From the NCBI GenBank assembly GCA_944320845.1, contig CALUJA010000002.1, forward strand, positions 1-64,000: 64,000 nucleotides of DNA, given 5' to 3'. The position numbers and the translations under genes are program-made. The notes beneath the pieces were generated by a model, which made no database searches, had not been told where the DNA came from, and was given only the letters and a program-made list of their open reading frames with translations. How positions within the stretch are numbered: position 1 is the stretch's first letter; every line of letters begins with the position of its first letter. Of the stretch, positions 54,609 through 62,591 are shown one piece after another. Origin of the DNA: an uncultured Phocaeicola sp. (GTDB lineage Bacteria; Bacteroidota; Bacteroidia; Bacteroidales; Bacteroidaceae).

Positions 54609-57329
54609 TTAAGGATGTACCTTATTGTATAGGGGCAGGTCTATTTCATAGAAATATTCTTTCAGCAGATTATACATGTCCGGGTCGTATGACTTCAGTT
54701 TGGTCCGGCGGTTCATGGCGTTATGCACTCCGTTTGCCTTTTCCGCATATTGGTTGCAGTCGAAGAAAGACTGCACGCATTCGGCGAAATACTCCTCTTT
54801 GTTGCTGATGCAGTAGGTGTCTTTCCATAATCCTTTCCGGATTGCATTCTGACGGCAGGCCTCAAGACGCTCGTTGAAATCAGGCTCTATCTCTGCGATT
54901 CCGACCGTATGGATAAGATGGGAAAACTCGTGCACCATGATGCTTTCCCCTTCATACCGGTCTCCGGGAAGTGCCAGCACGTTTTCTTCCCCGAAGCTGG
55001 CCGAGAGGGTATCTTCGGGAGCTCCTCCAAACCCGCGTGCCCGCTTGTTCCAGAAAGCGATATTCTCTGGTGTATCGCAGATATGGGCGTATTCGGGGAG
55101 GTCGCACACCTCTTCATGCTCTCCCAATATCATGACATGACATCCTCTTTCTACCATGTGCCTCTTCACATCAGGGCGTTTGGCGAGCATCAGCGATACG
55201 ATTTCATACGCTTTCATCAGGGCTTCATCGCGCACCTTGTCGGAGGAAACGATATATAGTCCGTCCACCGCCAGGTATTTCTTATAGAAATCCGGGATTC
55301 CTTTGCCGGCAGGAACTCCCGACGGATGCACATTGCTCATGAAAGTACGCTCCAGTTTGAGGGCGAAGCCGCCTCCTGAAGCCAGATGGATATTGAGTTT
55401 CGTGTGGCGGGTCACGGTCATCTTTTCGCACGAATAGTCTTCCGCCTGCTTTGATGCGTTGATTCCATCCTTTATCAGCGTGCAATTATAGGTTTCTCCT
55501 TCGCCAAGGAAAGAGAAGTCAAGGGTCAGGTCGCGCTCGTCCCAGTTGGTCATGCCTCCTATGTACCAGTTGATATCTTTTTTTCGTACTGTCACGATAT
55601 ATTTTCCGAGCTCTCCGGCCAGGACGAAGGTCGAGTCAGTCTCTACGGGAACAGAGGTTATGAAGTCTACACATTCCTGTTCATTCTTATAGTTGGTAGG
55701 AGCATCGCAGAGCATGGTAAGCGGAGAATCGTAAACGATATAGGCTGCCAGCTGGTGGGCACGGGTCCCCATGCTCATCGGCGTGTAATACATCGGCTTG
55801 AAGTCGCGCTTTGTCGCGTTTCGCATAGCTCCCGGCGTATAGTCTACATAGCCGGACATCATGCGGATATAGGGGAAGGTGACATCGTAAAGCGGCATAT
55901 TCTTTTCTACCTCGCTCCATTTCACCTCTTCCATGCCGAACACGCTTTCATAATTGACTACATTCGGATAAGTGCGGTTAAGTCCCGTCGGCTTATAGAT
56001 GCCGTGATAGTCAAGTATCAGCTTGTATTCGGCTGCTTTTTCGGCGATGCGGTAAGCCATTTCCACGGCAGTCTGGTCGTCGCGGTCAAGGAAATCCACC
56101 TTGAAGCCCTTGATTCCCATCTCCGAATACTTTCTGCAGGCTTCTTCCAACTGGTCATCCAAAACGTTGAATACTGTCCATAATATCAGTTCCACCCCTT
56201 TGCTTTTTCCGTATGCCACCAGTTCGGGCAGGTTGATGGCAGGGATAGTGGTCAGCATGTCGCCGCTTTTCGGGTCGTACCACCCTTCGTCCATCACTAC
56301 ATATTCCAGTCCGTGTTCCGATGCAAAGTCAATATAATATTTATATGTGTCCATGTTGATGCCTGAGCTGAACGGGACTCCCTTTAAGTTCCAGTCATTC
56401 CACCATTCCCATGCCACTTGCCCGGGTTTGACCCAAGAGTAGTCTCCGATGCGGTTGGGCGAAGCCAATGCATAGACCAGATTGTTGACAGGCATTTCCG
56501 TGTCTTCTTCCGTGATGGCCAGTATGCGCCACGGATATTCCCGCGTTCCTTGTACACGCGCGATATAGCTTTCCGTTTCGGTTACATATTTCTGCTTCCG
56601 CCAGGGATAGTAGTCAAATTTTTTTGGATAGGGTGCAAAGACACCTTTTAAGCTGTTCGTTCCGGTCGGTTTCACGAACATGCCGGGATACGCTTCAAGG
56701 TCCGATTCCAATATCGTTACTTTAACATCCTTGCAGTCTACTGTAGCCGGCAGGAATGCCAGTTGCTGTCGCGCTTCGGGCAAGGGCTTCACTTCGTAGG
56801 TTGCCTGATAAGCCATGGCCATCGGCTTTTCTTCGTTGGTAGTATAGGGCAGATAAGCCGTGTTGTCGCCGTTGAAATTGAATTCGGCCGTTTCATCGGC
56901 AATGAAGATTTCCTTTTTCTTTCCGGCTGTAGTATAAAAGCGGTAGGCAACTCCTTCATTGTATACGCGGAACACTACGCCATAGTCACCTTTCAGCTTC
57001 AAGTTCATTTCGTTGCATTCAGAACGGAATGACTTGAAGCGGTAAAAAGGTGATTCTATATCCTGAACAACATTTCTTGACTTGGCTGAAGCAATTTTCA
57101 CCGCCTTCCCGGAGGCAAGCTGCCCGTCAAGTCCAACCAAACCTATTCGATTGTTTTTTAATATAAGAGAGTTTTTATGATATACTGAATAAGTAAGCAG
57201 GTCGCTGTTCTCGTCCGTAACTTCAATTTTAAGCTGCTTGTCGGGCGACAGCAAGGTATAATTTTTACCGTATGCAGACATCCATGCGGTGCATCCCAGA
57301 ATAAATCCGATAAATAGTGTCTTTCTCAT
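54609..57329 (-). CDS. GH97 glycoside hydrolase fused to a gluzincin-like metallopeptidase domain
   Basis: A 906-residue exported protein. Residues 1-21 are a signal peptide and about 25-660 match GH97 in full: an N-terminal beta-sandwich, the barrel (AWEWWNDWNLKGVPFSSGIN) and a C-terminal beta-domain. Asp412 in GFKVDFLD occupies the position expected for the nucleophile of retaining GH97 alpha-galactosidases. About 245 further residues follow, with HEFSH (800-804) and EEYFAE (845-850), a pattern of zinc gluzincins related to MtfA or lethal-factor-like folds. This second domain is unusual for GH97. It is first in a tight three-gene operon with GH43 and GH127. Confidence 0.88.
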   Translation of the reverse strand: MRKTLFIGFILGCTAWMSAYGKNYTLLSPDKQLKIEVTDENSDLLTYSVYHKNSLILKNNRIGLVGLDGQLASGKAVKIASAKSRNVVQDIESPFYRFKSFRSECNEMNLKLKGDYGVVFRVYNEGVAYRFYTTAGKKKEIFIADETAEFNFNGDNTAYLPYTTNEEKPMAMAYQATYEVKPLPEARQQLAFLPATVDCKDVKVTILESDLEAYPGMFVKPTGTNSLKGVFAPYPKKFDYYPWRKQKYVTETESYIARVQGTREYPWRILAITEEDTEMPVNNLVYALASPNRIGDYSWVKPGQVAWEWWNDWNLKGVPFSSGINMDTYKYYIDFASEHGLEYVVMDEGWYDPKSGDMLTTIPAINLPELVAYGKSKGVELILWTVFNVLDDQLEEACRKYSEMGIKGFKVDFLDRDDQTAVEMAYRIAEKAAEYKLILDYHGIYKPTGLNRTYPNVVNYESVFGMEEVKWSEVEKNMPLYDVTFPYIRMMSGYVDYTPGAMRNATKRDFKPMYYTPMSMGTRAHQLAAYIVYDSPLTMLCDAPTNYKNEQECVDFITSVPVETDSTFVLAGELGKYIVTVRKKDINWYIGGMTNWDERDLTLDFSFLGEGETYNCTLIKDGINASKQAEDYSCEKMTVTRHTKLNIHLASGGGFALKLERTFMSNVHPSGVPAGKGIPDFYKKYLAVDGLYIVSSDKVRDEALMKAYEIVSLMLAKRPDVKRHMVERGCHVMILGEHEEVCDLPEYAHICDTPENIAFWNKRARGFGGAPEDTLSASFGEENVLALPGDRYEGESIMVHEFSHLIHTVGIAEIEPDFNERLEACRQNAIRKGLWKDTYCISNKEEYFAECVQSFFDCNQYAEKANGVHNAMNRRTKLKSYDPDMYNLLKEYFYEIDLPLYNKVHP

Positions 57330-57379
57330 GTGTTGATGTTATTAAAGGCTTGTTTGTTTCTGTTTACAAAGCAAAAGAA

Positions 57380-57410
57380 AAGACTCCTATTTGGGTGCAA
57401 TAGAAGTCTT
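57380..57410 (-). promoter_or_regulatory. Terminator-like hairpin in the GH97 leader
   Basis: AAGACTCCTATT (57380-57391) and AATAGAAGTCTT (57399-57410) pair at 11 of 12 positions. On the minus strand TTTTCTTTTG follows, and the GH97 start codon is 50 bases further on. This shape in a 5' leader may attenuate transcription of the GH operon. No TAnnTTTG promoter was found nearby. Confidence 0.5.
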
Positions 57411-57536
57411 AAACAATGCGAATATAATCCGAAAAAAGCGGAAGCCGGGATAAATGCAGCTTTTTTTGGACGATTTTTACATGCTTGTGGATTAAAGTTG
57501 CAGGATTTGCAGGCCGTAATCCTCCGTTTGCCGGAC

Positions 57537-58247
57537 TTACCGGCCGGCCGCTCTTTTCACCAGAAGTGTTTTTCCTTCCAATTCCCCTTCCATGTTATAG
57601 GTCTCTGACTTTACCAGCCCGGTTCCCTCTGCGTACCATTCGGTGATACGCTGGTTGGTTGTTTTCAGTAAAATCTTTGTGCGCTTCAGATAGGAAATCT
57701 TGATGCAGTGGAATTTTCCGGCCGTAGTGCTGACTTGCTCTTCGCCCATGTATGAAGCGCCGGATATGGTGATTTCATTCTTCAGCATGTTGCGGATAAG
57801 CTGGTAGTGTATGTCGGGCATCGTCTCGCCTGCCTTCGCTCCTTTTTTGAGAGTAAAGGAGTTGTCTCCTTTAAATTTGTGCTCTTCCAGAAGTTTCAGG
57901 CGGGCGGCCTCGCCGTATTTGTCCGGGTCGGAGTCGGATGCTATATACGGCCCATACATCAGGTCTTCTGTGCATGTCGTGTTTGTACCGTCATAATTCC
58001 AGTTGAACAGGGTATAGCTGGTGTTGTTCTTGGCTTTTGTCGTTACGATTTTGTCAAGGTAGGTGGCGCGCACGGTGTTGCTTTCGCGAATGACATTGGT
58101 TACCGTAATGGTTTCATCGGAAACGCTCTGTCCTGCCTCGTCATAGTTTACGTAATGAAGCTCGCTGCCGGGCGTGGTGCAGAAGTATTGTGCCTGCATG
58201 GTATGGCATGCCAGCAGTGCCGCGGTGAGTAAAAATAATTTTTTCAT
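57537..58247 (-). CDS. Secreted hypothetical protein (possibly DUF3108/TapB-like)
   Basis: A 236-residue protein with a clear signal peptide (MKKLFLLTAALLACHTMQAQ) and a body of beta-strand pattern. Segments such as TAGKFHCIKISYLKR and TEWYAEGTGLVKSETYN resemble DUF3108-like proteins that bind lipid or associate with the outer membrane; this is judged by eye. No enzyme motif is visible. A weak inverted repeat overlaps its stop codon. It stands alone, divergent from the ABC-F gene. Confidence 0.72.
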   Translation of the reverse strand: MKKLFLLTAALLACHTMQAQYFCTTPGSELHYVNYDEAGQSVSDETITVTNVIRESNTVRATYLDKIVTTKAKNNTSYTLFNWNYDGTNTTCTEDLMYGPYIASDSDPDKYGEAARLKLLEEHKFKGDNSFTLKKGAKAGETMPDIHYQLIRNMLKNEITISGASYMGEEQVSTTAGKFHCIKISYLKRTKILLKTTNQRITEWYAEGTGLVKSETYNMEGELEGKTLLVKRAAGR

Positions 58248-58277
58248 AAGTTTCTTGTCCTTTTATATAATGTGTTG

Positions 58278-58285
58278 CAAACTTA
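58278..58285 (-). promoter_or_regulatory. Promoter of the 57537-58247 gene, -7 element
   Basis: The minus strand reads TAAGTTTG, 31 bases before the start codon. No -33 match at normal spacing. Confidence 0.45.
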
Positions 58286-58493
58286 CGAATTTCTTTTCTT
58301 TGTGCCTTTAAGGAGCAGGCAAATTTTTTATCGGGGCGGGAAACCGGTTTCATGCGGTCGGAAATCTGGTCTTGACGGCATGGAACGTCGCTTTTCCTTT
58401 GATGAAGCGGACGGACTGCACGAATCGGAGGCTTTTGGGTAACGTTCAAGCATCTTTTCGACGGATTGATATTTACGGTTTCATTTAAAATTG

Positions 58494-58501
58494 TAACTTT
58501 G
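58494..58501 (+). promoter_or_regulatory. ABC-F gene promoter, -7 element
   Basis: TAACTTTG, 28 bases before the start codon at 58529. Confidence 0.5.
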
Positions 58502-58528
58502 CCGTCACTTTGTAAAGCAGACAAGAGC

Positions 58529-60466
58529 ATGATATCGGTAGAAGGACTTAAAGTGGAATTTGGGGTGACTCCCCTCTTCGAGGACGTTTCATTTGTGATA
58601 AATAAAAAAGACCGTATAGCCTTGGTGGGAAAGAACGGTGCCGGAAAGTCTACATTGCTGAAGATACTGTCCGGTTTGCAGCGACCGACCGAGGGCGTTG
58701 TTGCCGTTCAAAAAGGCGTAACCATCGGTTATCTGCCCCAGGTGATGGTATTAAGCGACACGCGGACGGTGATGGCAGAGGCCGAAATGGCTTTCAATCA
58801 CATCTTTGAGCTGCGGGAGCGTCTGAATAAGATGAATCAAGAACTGGCCGAACGTACGGACTACGACTCGGAAAGCTACCATGAACTGATTGAACGCTTT
58901 ACACACGAAAACGAGCGGTTCCTGATGATGGGGGGCACTAACTATAGAGCAGAAATCGAGCGGACGCTGATAGGACTGGGTTTTGGCCGTGGTGATTTCG
59001 ACCGTCCGACATCGGAATTCAGCGGCGGATGGCGCATGCGCATCGAGTTGGCCAAGATATTGTTGCGCCGTCCTGATGTGCTGCTGCTCGACGAGCCTAC
59101 CAATCATCTCGACATTGAAAGTATCCAATGGCTGGAAGGCTTTTTGAAAAACAGTCCGGGTGCGGTTGTCTTGGTCAGCCACGACCGTGCTTTCATCAAT
59201 AATGTCACCAACCGGACGATAGAGATTTCGTGCGGACACATTTATGATTATAAGGTAGCTTACGACGAGTTTGTGATACTTCGCAAAGAGCGGCGTGAAC
59301 AGCAGCTCCGGGCCTATGAAAACCAGCAGAAGGAAATAAAGGACACCGAGGAATTCATCGAACGCTTCCGTTATAAAGCGACCAAAGCCGTGCAGGTGCA
59401 GAGCCGCATCAAGCAGCTTGAGAAGATAGTCCCGATAGAGATAGATGAAGAAGATGTTTCCACGCTTCGCCTGAAGTTTCCTCCCGCCGTGCGCTCGGGA
59501 AACTATCCGGTGATATGCGAAGGAGTGAGCAAGGCATACGGCAGCCATGTCGTGTTTCACGATGTGACGCTCACAATCAACCGGGGAGAGAAAGTAGCCT
59601 TTGTCGGGAAAAACGGGGAGGGAAAGTCTACTTTGGTCAAGTGTATTATGGGCGAGATACCTTACGAAGGCAAGTTGGTTATCGGACATAATGTGATGAT
59701 AGGCTATTTCGCGCAGAATCAGGCGCAGCTGCTTGACGAGAATCTTACGGTATTCGACACGGTTGACCAGGTGGCAAAAGGAGATGTCCGGTTAAAAATC
59801 CGGGATATCCTTGGCGCGTTCATGTTTGGCGGCGAGGCATCCGACAAAAAGGTAAAGGTACTTTCCGGGGGAGAGCGGAGTCGTCTCGCTATGATAAGGC
59901 TTTTGCTGGAGCCGGTCAATCTGTTGATTCTGGATGAGCCGACCAACCATCTTGACATGCGTTCCAAAGACGTGCTGAAAGAGGCCATCCGGGATTTTGA
60001 CGGTACGGTGATAGTCGTTTCCCACGATAGGGAATTTCTTGACGGACTGGTGACAAAAGTTTATGAATTCGGTGGGGGAGTTGTAAGAGAGCATCTCGGA
60101 GGCATTTATGACTTCTTGCAGAAAAAAAAGATACAGAGTCTGGACGAGCTTCATCTGTCCCAATCGCCGGCAGTGACGGGGAAAAAAGAGGCGGTGGAGG
60201 CTGCCAGTGAAAACAAGCTCTCTTATGAAGCGAAGAAGGAGCAGGGCCGGAAAATCCGGAAACTGGAAAAACAGGTTGCGGATTATGAGGCGGAGATAGA
60301 AAGACTGGAGACTCTGATAGCCGAAGTGGAAGAAAAGATGGCCACACCCGAAGGAGCGGCCGACATGAAGCTGTATGAGCGGCATAAGGAGTTGAAAAAA
60401 CAGGCGGAGGCCGCTGAAAACGGATGGGAGGCCGCCTCCATCGAGCTGGAAGAACTGAAGGGATAA
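58529..60466 (+). CDS. ABC-F family ATPase
   Basis: A 645-residue soluble protein with two ABC domains and no membrane spans. First domain: Walker A GKNGAGKST, signature FSGGW and LLLDEPTNHLD. Second: GKNGEGKST, signature LSGGERSRL and LILDEPTNHLD. An interdomain linker (about 245-310) and a charged C-terminal coiled coil (about 575-645) are typical of translation-associated ABC-F factors (Uup/EttA-type). A role as an antibiotic-resistance ABC-F cannot be excluded but nothing suggests it. The start MISVEGLKVEFG (58529) is preferred over the frame's earlier in-frame codons, which lie in the promoter. Confidence 0.95.
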   Translation: MISVEGLKVEFGVTPLFEDVSFVINKKDRIALVGKNGAGKSTLLKILSGLQRPTEGVVAVQKGVTIGYLPQVMVLSDTRTVMAEAEMAFNHIFELRERLNKMNQELAERTDYDSESYHELIERFTHENERFLMMGGTNYRAEIERTLIGLGFGRGDFDRPTSEFSGGWRMRIELAKILLRRPDVLLLDEPTNHLDIESIQWLEGFLKNSPGAVVLVSHDRAFINNVTNRTIEISCGHIYDYKVAYDEFVILRKERREQQLRAYENQQKEIKDTEEFIERFRYKATKAVQVQSRIKQLEKIVPIEIDEEDVSTLRLKFPPAVRSGNYPVICEGVSKAYGSHVVFHDVTLTINRGEKVAFVGKNGEGKSTLVKCIMGEIPYEGKLVIGHNVMIGYFAQNQAQLLDENLTVFDTVDQVAKGDVRLKIRDILGAFMFGGEASDKKVKVLSGGERSRLAMIRLLLEPVNLLILDEPTNHLDMRSKDVLKEAIRDFDGTVIVVSHDREFLDGLVTKVYEFGGGVVREHLGGIYDFLQKKKIQSLDELHLSQSPAVTGKKEAVEAASENKLSYEAKKEQGRKIRKLEKQVADYEAEIERLETLIAEVEEKMATPEGAADMKLYERHKELKKQAEAAENGWEAASIELEELKG

Positions 60467-60490
60467 GCAGAATATTGGTTTTAAAAAACA

Positions 60491-62533
60491 ATGAATATGA
60501 ACAAAAAAAATTATGTAGTCTTGGCAGCCGTAGTAATGGCTGCAATGAGCGGTTGTGCCGGTCAGAAGGAAGCGAAAAGTTCTTCTGGCATTAATCCGGC
60601 CAATATGGATACGACAGTGGCTGCCGGCAATGACTTTTTCCGTTATGCCTGCGGCGGATGGAATGATGCACATCCTCTTACTGCCGAATATTCCCGCTAT
60701 GGAACATTCGATATGCTGCTTGAGAACAGTCAGAAGCAGTTGCGCGAGCTGATTGAAAGTCTCGCAGCCCAACCGCATGAGGCGGGAACCGCGGCTCAAA
60801 AGGTCGGAGACCTGTATAATATGGCCATGGACAGCGTCAGGCTGAATGAGCAGGGTGCGGAGCCTATAAGAAAATGTCTGGATGAAATAGGGGCAATGAC
60901 GGAAAAGAGCCAGATTGTTCCGATGATGACAAGACTCGCTTGCGACGGTATCGGCACTTATTTCAGGAGTTATGTGTATGCAGACCCGAAAAACAGTATG
61001 CTGAACATTTTTCAGATGGGGCAAGGCGGCATCAATCTGGGCGAGAAAGAATATTATTTAGACGATGACAGCATCACTCGGAATATTCGGGAGCAGTATA
61101 AGAACTATATAGTTCGTCTGTTTGCTCTTGCCGGATTTGCCGAAGCCGATGCGAAACAGAAGATGGCCGATGTGATGGAAATCGAAACGGCTATAGCCAA
61201 GGCCTCGTTCAGCGCCGTACAGCTTCGCGACCCCGAAGCCAATTACCATAAAATGTCTTATGATGATTTGAAAAAGACCTTTCCGGAAATTGATTGGGAT
61301 ACGTTCATAAAGGGATTTGGCATAGGCGAACTGACGGAAGTCAATGTGGAACAGATTGAACCGATTAAGGAAGTGGGCCGTCTGATGAAGACTTTGCCGC
61401 TTTCCAAGCATATCGCTTATCTGCAGTATAACCTGCTTGATGCCGCTGCAAACTATCTGAGCGACGATTTTGTGGCAGCCCACTTCGACTTTTACGGGAA
61501 AGTCCTTTCCGGACGTCAGGTGAACCAGCCGCGCTGGAAGCGCGCCGTAAATTCTGTAGACGGCATGTTGGGCGAACTGGTAGGCCAAATGTATGTTGAG
61601 AAGTATTTCCCCGCGGCAGCCAAAGAGCGGATGGTTCGTTTGGTCAAGAATCTGCAGGCGGCTTTAGCCGAACGTATCGACGCACAGGCGTGGATGAGCG
61701 ACAGCACCAAGGCGAAAGCCCACGAGAAACTGGCGGCCTTCCGTGTAAAGGTCGGGTATCCGGACAAGTGGAAAGACTATTCGGCTCTCCTGATTGAGCA
61801 GGATTCCTATTGGGCGAATGCCTGCCGGGCTGCGGCTTGGAATATGAAAGACATGTACAGCCGCCTTGGAAAACCGGTCGACCGGGATGAATGGCTGATG
61901 ACTCCGCAGACGGTCAATGCTTATTATAATCCTTCGACGAATGAAATCTGCTTCCCGGCCGCCATTCTGCAACCGCCTTTCTTCAATATGGAGGCGGATG
62001 ATGCGGCCAATTACGGAGCTATCGGCGTGGTTATCGGGCATGAAATGACACACGGATTTGACGATCAGGGCCGTCAGTTTGACAAAGACGGCAACTTGAA
62101 GGACTGGTGGGCTGAGGGAGACGCCGACCGCTTTGAGGAGCGTGCCCAGGTAATGGTGGATTTCTTTAACAATATAGAAGTTCTGCCGGGACTGTATGGA
62201 AACGGACAGCTGACCTTAGGTGAGAATCTTGCCGACCACGGAGGATTGAACGTGGCCTACCTGGCATTTCAGAATGCCACAAAGAACGCTCCGCTCGGTG
62301 TAGTCGACGGTTTTACCCCGGAGCAGCGATTCTTCCTTGCCTATGCCACGCTGTGGGCAGGCAATATCCGCGATGAGCAGATTCGGGTATATACCAAGTC
62401 TGACCCTCACTCTTTGGGAAAATGGCGGGTAAACGGTGCTTTGCCTCATATCCAGGCATGGTATGACGCCTTTGGAATCACGGAAGACGATGCCATGTAT
62501 GTCGCTCCGGAAAAGCGGGTGGATATTTGGTAA
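60491..62533 (+). CDS. M13-family zinc metallopeptidase (lipoprotein)
   Basis: A 680-residue neprilysin/PepO-like peptidase. A hydrophobic N-terminus ends in a lipobox-like AAMSGC (Cys22). NAYYNPSTNEI near residue 477 lies at the substrate cleft. The zinc motif HEMTH is at 517-521 and the third ligand Glu578 in GENLADHGG. Length and motif order fit full-length M13. It follows the ABC-F gene by 24 bases and ends in a strong terminator. Confidence 0.95.
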   Translation: MNMNKKNYVVLAAVVMAAMSGCAGQKEAKSSSGINPANMDTTVAAGNDFFRYACGGWNDAHPLTAEYSRYGTFDMLLENSQKQLRELIESLAAQPHEAGTAAQKVGDLYNMAMDSVRLNEQGAEPIRKCLDEIGAMTEKSQIVPMMTRLACDGIGTYFRSYVYADPKNSMLNIFQMGQGGINLGEKEYYLDDDSITRNIREQYKNYIVRLFALAGFAEADAKQKMADVMEIETAIAKASFSAVQLRDPEANYHKMSYDDLKKTFPEIDWDTFIKGFGIGELTEVNVEQIEPIKEVGRLMKTLPLSKHIAYLQYNLLDAAANYLSDDFVAAHFDFYGKVLSGRQVNQPRWKRAVNSVDGMLGELVGQMYVEKYFPAAAKERMVRLVKNLQAALAERIDAQAWMSDSTKAKAHEKLAAFRVKVGYPDKWKDYSALLIEQDSYWANACRAAAWNMKDMYSRLGKPVDRDEWLMTPQTVNAYYNPSTNEICFPAAILQPPFFNMEADDAANYGAIGVVIGHEMTHGFDDQGRQFDKDGNLKDWWAEGDADRFEERAQVMVDFFNNIEVLPGLYGNGQLTLGENLADHGGLNVAYLAFQNATKNAPLGVVDGFTPEQRFFLAYATLWAGNIRDEQIRVYTKSDPHSLGKWRVNGALPHIQAWYDAFGITEDDAMYVAPEKRVDIW

Positions 62534-62556
62534 TATAATAAATGTGTAAGAAAGGA

Positions 62557-62591
62557 CGAGGCACGTGCGTTGGCACGTGCCTCGTTTTTTT
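62557..62591 (+). terminator. Terminator of ABC-F/M13 genes
   Basis: A perfect 12-bp stem (CGAGGCACGTGC with GCACGTGCCTCG) with loop GTTG and seven T. The T run overlaps the stop codon of the convergent oxidoreductase gene. Confidence 0.92.

Noticed and set aside
59792-61024. 410-residue minus-strand ORF spanning the ABC-F and M13 genes
   Set aside because: Crosses two real genes on the other strand; composition rich in His, Leu and Phe typical of antisense reading.
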